A DNA stretch of 64,000 nucleotides from NCBI RefSeq assembly GCF_004339465.1, contig NZ_SMFY01000005.1:62001-126000 (forward strand), in the 5' to 3' direction. A program made the position numbers and the translations under genes. This document shows, piece by piece, positions 17,838 through 27,175 of the stretch (its first letter is position 1; each line of letters begins with the position of its first letter). The notes beneath the pieces were generated by a model. That model ran no database searches. It saw only the letters and a list, made by a program, of their open reading frames with translations, and was not told where the DNA came from. This DNA comes from Ancylobacter aquaticus. Its GTDB lineage: Bacteria > Pseudomonadota > Alphaproteobacteria > Rhizobiales > Xanthobacteraceae.

Positions 17838-18998
17838 ATGTTCGCAAGCGTCAGCGGTCCATCGTTCATCTTCTGGCCGGTCGGCACGGGGGATTCAACG
17901 ACCATCGTCATTAGCGAGAACGAGGTCATGCAGGTTGACCTCAACGACAAGCAGATGGCGGACGAAGAGGGTAATGAGCATATCCCGATCGTGGATGAGC
18001 TGGTCTCGAAGCTGCCGGTCGTGAATGGCCGACCTTATCTTTCCTGCTTCGCCTTGACCCATCCCGACCTCGACCACTGCCGGGGCTTTGCCGATTTGCT
18101 CGAACGCGTTGACATCGGCGAACTCTGGCACACCCCGCGCATTTTCCGCGAATATGAAGACACTTATGAGCTTTCAGCCGACGCCCAGGCCTTCCGCGCC
18201 GAGGCTCACCGCCGCGCCGAACGCAGCATCGAAGTGGGCGGCGATCCGGGCAGCGGCGACCGCGTGCGGATCATCGGGTACAGCGAATTGTTTCAGGAAG
18301 GGGAACGCTACTACGGTTTCCCCGAGGAAGAATTCTATACACGGCCGGGCAATTCGATTTTCACCCTGGATGGCAATGACGTCTCCAACCGGTTTGAGGC
18401 CTTCATCCATGCGCCCTTCAAGGAAGGCATGGCCGACGCGCGCAATGAAACCAGCCTTGCTATGCAGATTACCATCGGCGGTAGTACGCCCATGCGTGGC
18501 CTGTTCCTAGGCGACCTCTCTTACCCCACGGTGATGCAGGTCTTTGACGAGACCCATAGCCACGGCAACGAGGACAAGCTGCAGTGGAATGTCCTCCTTG
18601 CTCCGCACCACTGCTCGAAGAAGGTGATGTACGAGGATGGGTCATTGCGTCAGGATGTGATGGACGAGTTTGCGGCCTGCCAGCTTGAACCAGGCTACAT
18701 CGTCTCAAGCTCCAACGAGTTTAAGGGCCGCAACGAATCCGGTGACAATCCCCCGCACCGGGTGGCCCGCAACCGCTACGAAGAGATCGTCAACACCGAG
18801 TTCCTCTGCACGGGCGAGGTGAGCACGCCGGAAAACGTCCGGCCGATCATCTTTTCCTCTACCGCTCTGGGGATTGTCACCGACGGCGAAGACTACGAGA
18901 TGTCAGACATGGCCGAGAGTACGCTGATGGCGGCGATTGCAGCGGCCGAAGGCACCGACAGTCCACCTGCGACGAAGGTGGGCTTCGGCAGGGTATGA
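17838..18998 (+). CDS. Metallo-beta-lactamase-fold hydrolase
   Basis: A 386-residue protein with a GGGGGAAA ribosome-binding site. The MBL-fold metal site is present: H75-x-D77-x-D79-H80 (THPDLDH), a downstream LGDLSYPT aspartate (about 230) and LAPHHCSKK (about 254-262). The arrangement resembles the ComEC/Rec2-type hydrolase branch, but there are no membrane segments or signal peptide, so it is cytoplasmic. It is coupled by an ATGA overlap to the E2-E1 gene. MBL-fold proteins beside E2/E1 genes have been noted in surveys of prokaryotic ubiquitin-like systems as I recall; its substrate (nucleotide, nucleic acid or conjugate) is unknown. Confidence 0.85.
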   Translation: MFASVSGPSFIFWPVGTGDSTTIVISENEVMQVDLNDKQMADEEGNEHIPIVDELVSKLPVVNGRPYLSCFALTHPDLDHCRGFADLLERVDIGELWHTPRIFREYEDTYELSADAQAFRAEAHRRAERSIEVGGDPGSGDRVRIIGYSELFQEGERYYGFPEEEFYTRPGNSIFTLDGNDVSNRFEAFIHAPFKEGMADARNETSLAMQITIGGSTPMRGLFLGDLSYPTVMQVFDETHSHGNEDKLQWNVLLAPHHCSKKVMYEDGSLRQDVMDEFAACQLEPGYIVSSSNEFKGRNESGDNPPHRVARNRYEEIVNTEFLCTGEVSTPENVRPIIFSSTALGIVTDGEDYEMSDMAESTLMAAIAAAEGTDSPPATKVGFGRV

Positions 18999-20265
18999 AG
19001 TCGGAGGGGCAAGCTTGGGCTGTTGCCCAACTCGGCGAAATCACAGCCGTATCGCCCGAGGCGTTTGAACTACTTGAGATCATTGACCCGGCGAGAGAAA
19101 ACGAGGGCATGACGGTCGTCGTGTCCGTGAACTGCAAGCCGTTCGAAAGAAGAGAAGGTGGCATTCCCCTAAAGGCAAGGGAGCGTCTGCGGATCTCCGT
19201 GCCTTGGGATTTCCCGCTTGACCGGCCGACGGTCAACTTTACGCACGACAGGTACGGCGCATTCGCCCATGTGCAATGGGGTAGCTCCATTTGCTTACAT
19301 CAAGCGCCCGATGTGGAGTGGCAGGCCACTCGGGGGATGTTTGGCTTCATGCAGCGGCTCGGAGAGTGGTTAGAGGCCGGTGCGGCTGGCGAACTTGACC
19401 CGGTCGGGATGCCGCTCCATCCGCCGGTCGCCTACCCAGTTGCCAACTTTCGTGTCGTTCCCACCCAAAACGCACCTGAACCCACCGAGACCTATTGGAG
19501 CGGTTACGTCGAGATCCCGCGGGAGGCGTCCCACGCTGCCGAGTTGGGTCGCTGGATCGAGCAGTCGGAAGAGGTTCCCGATATCCGACTGGCCTCGGTG
19601 ATCCTGCTTCCCACCACCATGCCCTTCGAGTATCCCACCACCGTCTGGGACCTCATCGTCGCTCTTATGGAGCGGGGCGTCTCATTGACCATGATACGCC
19701 TCTTGATGACGATCGGCGTGCTGCGTACAGGGGAAGGCAAATGCGCCATTTTCGTCCTTGGAGCGGCCATGCGTGGCGTTTCCGGCGGACGACTTCTCCA
19801 GCACCTTGCCTGTTGGCGTATGGATGTAGCGCAGACGGACAAATTGAGGGCGGCTGCGATCGCCCGAACTGACGACAATCCTATCGATGAGCAAGTGTTC
19901 TACGCATGGGCATTCGAGGCCAAGGTCGAATGGTGCCGGGTTCTGGAAGACAGGCCGGAAATCGTCGAACGACGTGACAGTGTTTCGCCTGCGGCCTACT
20001 GGCGCGGCAAAAGCGTGACGTTGATGGGGTGTGGCGCCATCGGCAGTGCCGTCGCGATGATGCTCGCCAAAGCGGGCGTAGCAAAGCTCCGCCTCTACGA
20101 TAACAATGTGGTCACGCCAGGTGTCCTCGTGCGACAAGGATTCGATCGTCGGCAAATTGCCTACACAAAGTCTTCCGCGACGAAGGTGAACGTCGAGGCG
20201 GCCGTTCCCGGCATCAACGTAATTGAGGCACATGCAGACGTGGCTCAGGCGCTCACTGATGAGGT
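18995..20265 (+). pseudogene. E2-E1 fusion (ubiquitin-like conjugation), truncated by an IS
   Basis: Residues about 1-150 are an E2/UBC-like domain: hydrophobic strands ending LRISVPWDFPLDRPTVNFTH and the active-site loop SSICLHQAPDVEW with candidate catalytic C100. A linker domain (about 155-330) with WSGYVEIPRE follows. Residues about 336-424 are the start of a ThiF/E1 adenylation domain: Rossmann motif LMGCGAIGSAVA, then LRLYDNNVV (D369) and the RQGF-R-QI-Y-KS-A segment. Homology stops at 20265 where an IS1182-family fragment begins; the frame ends at 20305. The ATP-site remainder and the E1 catalytic cysteine are missing, so the E1 activity must be lost. Confidence 0.85.
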
Positions 20266-20559
20266 GAGGTCAGCTGGTGCAGATAGCCATAGACATAGAG
20301 CTTGAGCATCGTGCCCGGCGCGTAGCCGGGCCTGCCGGTCGATGCCGGCTGCACGCGGGCAAAACCGAGCTCGGCAAGATCGAGTTCATCGACAAAGGCA
20401 TCGATGATGCGGACCGGATTGTCGGGATCGACATAGTCCTCCAAAAACGCGGGCAGAAAGCTCGCCTGATGACGGTCGGCAGCCTCGACAAAACGTCCTA
20501 TCTGGCACCTCCGAAGCAGTGCCTAAACCTAGCATAATCAGGGGTTTTCACACAGCCTC
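20266..20559 (-). mobile_element. IS1182-family fragment (left end, 294 bp)
   Basis: Reverse complement of the first 294 bases of the intact element at 43076-44639, from the terminal GAGGCTGTGTGA repeat (here near 20559) to the transposase codons YLHQLTS. It is nearly identical but not a copy of it: the start codon reads ATA instead of ATG and there are further substitutions (a TGT-to-TTT change in the codon before LEDYVD). Its internal end fuses directly to the truncated E1 gene, so a deletion removed the rest of the IS together with the 3' part of the operon. Confidence 0.9.
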
Positions 20560-20842
20560 GGGCCGATAGCTGCCATTCGTCGTCTGCGCGGCGAACTTCT
20601 GCCTCGGGCGCGTCGCGGTACATCGCAAGTATCCCTATTTTTCCAGGATGCTCTCCGCACAATCGGCCAAGGCGCGCGCCTTGGAACTGGCAAGGCGCCC
20701 TTTTGTGATACTGCCCACAGATCGACGGGCGGCAGCGTCCAGTCTTCCAGCACGCGCCGGCCTGCGCTGCTCTCCAGCTCAAGGTCGAACGTCTAGGCGG
20801 AGTTGAACGTGAGGCCGTATCGTCAAGCACTGCCGCGCGAAT
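20560..20842. other. Unassigned spacer with a possible minus-strand gene remnant
   Basis: On the minus strand LESSAGRRVLEDWTLPPVDL looks protein-like for about 30 residues and then continues in another frame (KIGILAMYRDAPEAEVRRAD). It may be a frameshifted relic, but I do not recognise the family. Confidence 0.3.
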
Positions 20843-21226
20843 GTCCTCGCCCAGGCCCACACGCCCGATCGCCCGGACCCCACCGTCCTCAGCGCCCAGG
20901 GCGTGGCAGCCGCCCAGAAGGGCGACTATGCGACCGCGCTCGCCTTCTTCGATCGCTCGCTCAATCTGCGCCAGGACCCGCGCGTCATGTCCAACAAGGC
21001 CATGACGCTCGCTCTCGCCGGACGCCTGCCCGAGGCCGAAGCCCTCGCGCAGCAGGCCGCCGGGAGCCCCGAGGCCGATGCGCGGGTGCGTCAGTCCTAC
21101 GCCCTCGTCCTCGCCATGCAGGGCAAGACAGACGCCGCGGCTGAAACCTATGCCCGGGACCTGTCCACCGATCAGGCGGCGGCGAACGTCGCCCTCGTCC
21201 AGAAGATGCGGCGGCAGGGCGTATAG
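20843..21226 (+). pseudogene. TadD-like tetratricopeptide protein, C-terminal fragment
   Basis: The open frame carries HTPDRPDPTVLSAQGVAAAQ, then TPR helices KGDYATALAFFDRSLNLRQD, VMSNKAMTLALAGRLPEAEA and YALVLAMQGKTDAAAETYAR. This matches the C-terminal half of TadD-type lipoproteins of Flp/Tad pilus loci. The N-terminal signal, lipobox and first TPRs are missing and no start or ribosome-binding site is present, so it is a fragment left at a junction. Confidence 0.6.
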
Positions 21227-21289
21227 CCCTGCCACGTTCCTCCCCACTCGCGCCGGGGCCGCATCCCTTGCCCCGTCGCCTTTTCTCAA

Positions 21290-21964
21290 ACACGATATAA
21301 GCCGCCGATCGGGGAGAAGGTCAGCATGCCGCCTACCTTCGGTCTCAACTACCTGATGCCGCTTCTGCCGGGCTTCATGGCGCGATATCCACGCATCAAG
21401 CCGGAATGGCATTTCGAGAGCCGACCGGTCGATCTGATCACTGAGGGATATGATGCGGCCATTGGAGGCGGGTTCGAGCTGTCCCCCGGCATTGTCATCC
21501 GCACCCTAGCGCCCGCCCATCTCATCGCCGTGGCTTCGCCGGTCTATATGCGGGATCGCGTGCGGCCTGCCGATCCGACGGGTCTCGGCGATCTCGACGG
21601 CATCGTCATGCGCAATCTGCGCAGTGGACGGATACGCCACCGGACCATGCGCGATGTCGCTGGCCGGGAGGTCCTTGCGCCTGTACGCGAAAGCATCGTC
21701 GTGAACGAGCCGGCCGCCATGCGTGAAGCAGCCTTGCTCGGTCTAGGCTTTGCCCTTCTGGCAATGCCCGATGCGCTCTCCGCGCTCGACGACGGCAGCC
21801 TTATCCGCCTCGTGCCGCGCTGGTACTGCGACGCAGGGGCGATCTCAATCTACTACCCTTCGCGCACGCTGCTTCCCGCGAAGTCCCGGGCGTTCATCGA
21901 CTGGGTTGGCGACGCCTTCAAAGCGAAGAGGCTCGCCGAAAGGTTCGCTGGGAGCCTCGCCTAG
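21290..21964 (+). pseudogene. LysR-family regulator, effector domain only
   Basis: The frame encodes the LysR substrate-binding domain: PPTFGLNYLMPLLPGFMARY, FESRPVDLITEGYDAAI, then AVASPVYM, NEPAAMREAALLGLGFALLA and LVPRWYCDAGAISIYYPSR. The helix-turn-helix of about 80 residues is absent, because the frame upstream of 21290 is unrelated. Without DNA binding it is a relic of a longer gene, even though an ATG at 21326 could start it. Confidence 0.7.
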
Positions 21965-22033
21965 GAGCGCCAGACTTTCTCGATCTATTAATCAGCAGAG
22001 CACTGTCAGAGGACGTGTGCGGTTGAACCCTGC

Positions 22034-22690
22034 GTAGGGCAGGTGCGCAAGGGCGAACGCTCATGCGTCGTCGTCTATGCCGGCGCCATCGAGCGCAACG
22101 AAGTCAACAATGACGGCGAGGAGGTGGAAACCCGCATTCCCTTCCTCAAGACTTATAACGTGTTCAACGCCGACCAGATCGACGGACTTCCCGAGCACTA
22201 CACCGCCGCGCCCGTCCTGAACGTCCCGCCAGCTGGCCGCTATGTGGCCGCTGATAGCTTTGTCGCGAACACCGGCGCCCTGTTGCGCCATGGCGGTTCC
22301 AAGGCGTTCTACAGCCCCGCGATTGATCTTATCCAGATGCCGGCCTTTGAGGCGTTCATCGACGCCGAGAGCTACGCCACCACCCTTCTGCACGAACTGG
22401 TGCACTGGAGCGGCGCAAAGCCGCGTCTCAATCGCAACTTTGAGGCCAAGCGCTGGGGCGATGCCGGATACGCGGCCGAGGAACTGGTCGCCGAGATCGG
22501 CGCGGCCTTCCTCGCGGCCGACCTCGATATCGCTCTGGAGCCGCGCGAGGATCACGCCTCCTATGTGGCGCATTGGCTGAAGGTGCTGAAGGAAGACAAG
22601 CGCGCCATTTTCACAGCGGCCGCGCACGCCGAACGGGCCGCCGGCTATCTCCACGGCTACCAGTCCGCCGCAACGGAGGAGGCCGCTTAG
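22034..22690 (+). pseudogene. ArdC-family antirestriction protein, C-terminal part
   Basis: About 215 residues beginning at GQVRKGERSCVVVYAG, which in full ArdC proteins is roughly one third of the way in. The metallopeptidase-like domain is complete: LLHELVHWSG (HExxH), then AAEELVAEIGAAFLAADLDI (third ligand region), ASYVAHWLKVLKEDKRAIF and the AERAAGYLHG end. The N-terminal ssDNA-binding domain is missing and there is no proper start, so it is a fragment. ArdC proteins protect incoming plasmid DNA from restriction; like ssb at 1000, this is a leading-region type gene. Confidence 0.8.
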
Positions 22691-22718
22691 CAGCGGCCTC
22701 CCAGGCAAGCGAAGAGAA

Positions 22719-22748
22719 AAAACGGCCCCGCTCACGCGGGGCCGTTTC
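22719..22748. terminator. Bidirectional Rho-independent terminator
   Basis: ACGGCCCCGC (22722-22731), loop TCAC, GCGGGGCCGT (22736-22745) form a perfect ten-pair stem, with an A-run before and TTT after it, so it can act on both strands. It ends the ArdC-type unit. Confidence 0.85.
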
Positions 22749-22918
22749 CTGTTGCGCCCATGTCTAGATCGACTCTCAACATAAGTCCCGCAGAAAACGG
22801 CGATGTTGGCGGCAACTTACTGTATAGCCTCCCCGATTTCTTGCCTCTATGCGACGACTTCCGCACGTTCCCTATGGACTGCCAAACGGCAGAAACACCG
22901 ATAGTAGGGACATCTGCG

Positions 22919-23137
22919 ATGAAACTCATAGTCGCCACGCTGGCCGGGCTGGCATTGTCTACCGTGGCCGCGCCCGCCTTCGCCCAGAGCACCGGATCGG
23001 CGTTCAATGACATGTGGGGCGCCGACTATTCGGCCGCGCCGTCCAATTGGACCGGCTCCTATATCGGCATCGCCGCCGGCTACGCCGGCGCGAGCGCTTC
23101 ACAGAACTTGAGCGTCGCCCCCTTCGATTTCGCCGCC
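22919..23137 (+). pseudogene. Omp25/Omp31-like outer membrane protein, N-terminal fragment
   Basis: Starts MKLIVATLAGLALSTVAAPA with a signal peptide ending AFAQ, followed by the characteristic NWTGSYIGIAAGYAGASAS first strand of alphaproteobacterial eight-stranded porin-like Omp proteins. After about 73 residues the sequence runs into the reverse strand of norD at 23137/23138, so both genes are cut at the same junction. Confidence 0.75.
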
Positions 23138-24910
23138 CATAAGGCCCTGCTTGCGGGCCTCGCGGATCGCCGCACGCGTGTCTTCAATGCCGTAGCGCCC
23201 CTCATAATAGTCGATGTCGTTCGGCTTGCCGTCGGTAAGGAGAAGCAGCAGCCGATGCCGCTGCGGCCGTTCGGCGAGTACCTTGGCGACATGGCGGACC
23301 GCAGTGCCCATGCGGGTATATTGCCCGGGGCTCAGCGCGGTGATGCGGCGCAGGACGGTGGGGGTCAGAGGCTCCTCGAAGCCTTTCACGGTCGAGACCG
23401 TCACCGAGGTGCGCCGGCGTGAGGTGAAGGTGAAGATGGCGTGCTCGTCACCACAGGCAGTGAGCCCGTGCGTCAACGCCAACAGCGCACCCTTCTCGAC
23501 GTCGAGCACCCGGTGCGTACCGATCCATGCGTCAGTCGAGAGCGAGACGTCCATGAGCACGGCCAATGACAGGTCTCGATCCAGCGCGCGTGCCGCTGTA
23601 AAGACGCGCTCTGAGCCGAGGCCGCCGGCCCGGCGGTCAGCGACCGCGCGCACCAGGGCGGAGAGATCGAGATTGTCACCGTCGGGCTGGCCGTGCAGCA
23701 TCAGCCGCTTCGGCCGCAGCGCCTCGAACTGGCGGCGAACAGCGGCGATGCGGCGTTGCATCGCCGCGTCCGGCTCCCAGTCCTCGCCCTGCTCGGCGGC
23801 GGGGTCGGCATATACGCGGCAATGGTCGGGACGATAGGCCGCCTTCTTCCAGTCCCACTCCGGATAGGTGAGCCCTTGCGCGAGGGCCGCGCCGTCCGAC
23901 TCGGCCGGGGCGAGGTCGAGGTCCATCTTCAGCCGCACTGCGGAGCGTCGGCGGTTAGCGCCGATAGTCAGCTCGGCAAGGTCGTCGGCCGATTGGCGGG
24001 CGCCTTCCTCGTCATCATCGTCGACCTTGCGGTTGACGTTCACCATCTCCGCGACGGCAAAGATGGTCTCGAAACGATGGAAGCAGAGCGGATCGCCGCG
24101 ATCGCTCTGGTCGGTCTCCCGCCGCTCGGCGCGGCGGCGCTTCGCGTCGACGGAGATGGACTGGCCATCAACCTCGCCATCATCGTAGAGTGAGAAGGAG
24201 GCGGCTCCGCCATGGATGTCGCCGAAGAGCGGCACCGGCAGGAAAGTACGATAGCCGCGCGGCGACCTCACATCTGAAATGTCGAAGGCGCGATCTTCGA
24301 TGGCGCGCAGATAGGGATTCGCCGCGTCGCGCCGCCCGCCGAGAGTGGCGCGGATCGCATCCTCAAGGCTGGCCTCATGCGGCGGCAGCCGGCGCTCAGG
24401 CCGGACGGCCAGCGTCGCCTGCCGCAGGCGCCGGTGGTGCCGGCCGAGCCCCGGCCAAGCCGTGAGCGTCGCGCGCGTCGTAGCGACCGCGGCCCGCAGG
24501 CGGCATAGGTCGGTGCGGAGCGGGTCTCCGTCGCCCTCCGCGACTGGAACGGCATGGGCGAACCAAGCGGCAAGCCATTCGTAGAGTGCCTCGTTATCCG
24601 CCCGGTCGGGAAACACCTCGATGGTTCCCGGCAGGCGCAGCGTCGCCGCGTCAAGGATCGGCAGGCTCATCTTCTCAGTACCGAGGCCCATCCGCTCGAT
24701 GAGATTGAGGCGGTGGCGCGAGGCGACGGGTGCACTCTCGACGATGCGGATCGCACCATCGCCGCCCAGCGCCCGGTAGAGGACACCGAGCCGCGTCCGC
24801 ATCGTGGTCAGGCTCACCGCTGCCCGAGGATAGCGCCTGTAGGTGCTGACGCCGCCGACGAGGCGGTGCCAGTGCTCGCCGATGAACTCTTCCGGCTCGA
24901 GGATCGACAT
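23138..24910 (-). pseudogene. norD: NorD, C-terminally truncated
   Basis: The NorD/CbbO-type protein with a C-terminal von Willebrand A domain, needed to activate nitric oxide reductase with the NorQ ATPase. The VWA MIDAS motif is present (LMDVSLSTD, D-x-S-x-S) and the domain runs to LLLLTDGKPNDIDYYEGRYG and AAIREARKQGLM. The expected last 40-50 residues are absent: after GLM the frame continues into antisense Omp sequence and stops at 23099. It may keep partial activity because MIDAS is intact, but the last VWA strand and helix are lost. Confidence 0.85.
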
Positions 24911-24920
24911 CACGCCCTCC

Positions 24921-25742
24921 TCAGCCGAAGGCGAGGTCGGCGACGCGGGCCAGCGCCTTCAGCACCTCGGGATCGTCGCTGAGCGGATGCAGCAGCGCCG
25001 CCTCGATGGCGATCTCCGGCTTTACGCCGTCGCGGATCAGCGTCGCGGCATAGACCAGTAGGCGGGTCGAGGCGCCTTCCTCCAGGTCCTGGCCCTTGAG
25101 GTCGCGCAGCGCATTGGCGATGCGGACCAGCGGCACGCAGCGGTCTGTCGCTAGGCCACTCTCATGCGCGACGATCGCCACCTCGGCATCGGGGTCAGGA
25201 AAATCAAACTGGATCGAGACGAATCGCTGCCGGGTGGAGGGCTTTAACGTCTTCAGCACGTTCTGGTAGCCGGGATTGTAGGAGGCGACGAGCATGAACT
25301 CGGCGGGCGCCGCCAGCAGTTCGCCGGTGCGCTCCAGCGGCAGCACGCGGCGGTCGTCAGTGACCGGGTGCAGCACCACGGTAACGTCCTTGCGGGCTTC
25401 GACCACCTCGTCGAGATAGACGATCGCCCCCTCACGCACGGCTCGGGTCAGTGGCCCGTCGACCCACACTGTCTCGCCACCCTTTAGTAGATGGCGACCG
25501 GTTAGGTCGGCGGCGGTCAGGTCGTCATGGCAGGAGACGGTATAGAGCGGGCGGCCGAGCCGAGCCGCCATATGGGCGACGAATCGGGTCTTGCCGCAAC
25601 CGGTCGGCCCCTTGAGCAGGACCGGGAGCTGATTGCGATAGGCATGCTCAAACAGTGCACATTCCACACCGGAGGGCGCGTAAAAGGGCAGCGGGTCAAG
25701 TGGGGGGGCTATCTTCGCAGCGAAGTCGGAAAGGGCGGGCAT
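24921..25742 (-). CDS. norQ: NorQ, MoxR-type AAA+ ATPase for NO reductase activation
   Basis: A 273-residue protein with Walker A LKGPTGCGKTRFV (about residues 43-55), Walker B AIVYLDEVVEARKD and sensor-type ASYNPGYQNVLKTLKPSTRQ with the arginine finger region. MoxR/NorQ ATPases pair with VWA proteins such as NorD to insert the haem b3/FeB site into NorB. It starts with a strong GGAGG site and is 10 bases upstream of norD. Confidence 0.95.
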   Translation of the reverse strand: MPALSDFAAKIAPPLDPLPFYAPSGVECALFEHAYRNQLPVLLKGPTGCGKTRFVAHMAARLGRPLYTVSCHDDLTAADLTGRHLLKGGETVWVDGPLTRAVREGAIVYLDEVVEARKDVTVVLHPVTDDRRVLPLERTGELLAAPAEFMLVASYNPGYQNVLKTLKPSTRQRFVSIQFDFPDPDAEVAIVAHESGLATDRCVPLVRIANALRDLKGQDLEEGASTRLLVYAATLIRDGVKPEIAIEAALLHPLSDDPEVLKALARVADLAFG

Positions 25743-25812
25743 CGGAGGCCTCCGGAATGTTCAGTGGGATCGGCGGAGCAAACCGGGCGGCGCGGCGCCA
25801 CCCGGTTCCGTT

Positions 25813-27162
25813 TCATTCCGCCGGCTGGACTGCGACCCTTGCGGCCTTGGCCCTGCGCTCGCGGACCGGCCCAAACACCGACCAGAGAAACAGGATCGCC
25901 GAGATGCCGACGACCACGCCCGATCCGAGCCTCAGCCAGTAGAAGGGCGCGATCTGATCCTGCACCTCCATATAGGGCATGCCGAGCACGCGCTGCAGAT
26001 GGACCTGGATGACGCCCGCGAAGGTGAGCGCGAAGGTCATCACCGTCATCGCCCCGGTCATCAGCCAGAAGGACACGATGTTGAGCCCCTGGTGATAGGG
26101 CGCCTTCCCCCTGAGATACGGCATCGCATAGGTGATCAGCGCGAGGTTCAACATCACATAGGCGCCGAAGAAGGCGAGATGGCCGTGTGCAGCGGTGAGT
26201 TGGGTGCCGTGCGTGTAGTAGTTGACGAACGATAGGGTGTGCAGGAATCCCCACACCCCGGCGCCGAAGAAGGCGCCTACGGTGCAGCCGAGCGACCACA
26301 GCACGGCGGCGCGGTTCGGATGATCCTTGCGGCCCTTGAACACCATCTTGAAGGCGAAGATCACCATGGCGAAGAAAGGAGCGATCTCCAGCGCTGAGAA
26401 CACCGAGCCGACCCACTGCCAGTATCCAGGCGCGCCGATCCAGTAATAGTGATGGCCGGTCCCCAGAAGTCCGGAAAAGAGCGCGAGGCCGACGATCGAG
26501 TAAAGCCACTTTTCCACGACCTCGCGGTCGGCGCCGGTGGTCTTGATCATCAGGAAAGCGAGCACGGAGGCCATGACCAGCTCCCAGACGCCCTCGACCC
26601 ACAGGTGCACGATGTACCACCAGTAAAGCTTGTCCACGCTAAGATTGGCCGGCGTATAAAAAGCGAACAGCCAGAACAGGGCGATGCCCCACAGACCCAA
26701 AAGGAGTACGTTGGTTACTGCGGTCCGCCGCCCCTTCAGCACGGTCATCGAGATGTTGTAGAGGAAGATCAGGGCGACCACGACGATGGCGACCTTGATC
26801 CAAAGCGGCTGCTCGAGGAATTCGCGGCCCTCGTGGACACCGAGCGTGTAGCCGGCGACCGCCGACAGCGCGCCGAACATCAGCAGGCCGAGCTGGACAT
26901 AGGCGAGCATCGGGCTCTCGATGTCGCGCTCGGCTTCCTCGGGTACTAGGTAATAGGCGCAGCCGAAGAAGCCCATCAAGAGCCAGACGATCAGCGCATT
27001 GGTGTGTATCATCCGGATGATGTTGAACGGAAGAAGCTCCGACAACACGTTCGGCAGCACGTAGACGGTTCCGGCCAGCACTCCGGCGAGGATCTGGACC
27101 CCGAACAGTACCATGGCGCAGGTGAAGTACCAGTACGCCACGCGTTGGCTTGCATATTTCAT
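25813..27162 (-). CDS. norB: Nitric oxide reductase large subunit (cNOR)
   Basis: A 449-residue, 12-helix haem-copper oxidase superfamily protein. Haem ligands are visible: IHTNALIVWL (H at about 53), the FeB site histidines in HLWVEGVWE (with the conserved glutamate) and GTGHHYYWIG, and the haem b and b3 ligands in HGHLAFFGAYV. It reduces 2 NO to N2O at the periplasmic side, taking electrons from NorC. The start at 27162 is just downstream of norC, 13 bases away. Confidence 0.97.
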   Translation of the reverse strand: MKYASQRVAYWYFTCAMVLFGVQILAGVLAGTVYVLPNVLSELLPFNIIRMIHTNALIVWLLMGFFGCAYYLVPEEAERDIESPMLAYVQLGLLMFGALSAVAGYTLGVHEGREFLEQPLWIKVAIVVVALIFLYNISMTVLKGRRTAVTNVLLLGLWGIALFWLFAFYTPANLSVDKLYWWYIVHLWVEGVWELVMASVLAFLMIKTTGADREVVEKWLYSIVGLALFSGLLGTGHHYYWIGAPGYWQWVGSVFSALEIAPFFAMVIFAFKMVFKGRKDHPNRAAVLWSLGCTVGAFFGAGVWGFLHTLSFVNYYTHGTQLTAAHGHLAFFGAYVMLNLALITYAMPYLRGKAPYHQGLNIVSFWLMTGAMTVMTFALTFAGVIQVHLQRVLGMPYMEVQDQIAPFYWLRLGSGVVVGISAILFLWSVFGPVRERRAKAARVAVQPAE

Positions 27163-27175
27163 GGGTTTTTCTCGC

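Noticed and set aside
17838-20305. Type II CBASS defence system
   Set aside because: No cyclase (CD-NTase) or effector gene is present, and the JAB protease is missing; only an E2-E1 fusion with an MBL partner is seen.
21326-21964. Functional LysR regulator
   Set aside because: The DNA-binding domain is absent and no intact coding sequence precedes it.
22919-23137. Complete outer membrane protein gene
   Set aside because: The frame enters antisense norD after about 73 residues and cannot form the eight-strand barrel.
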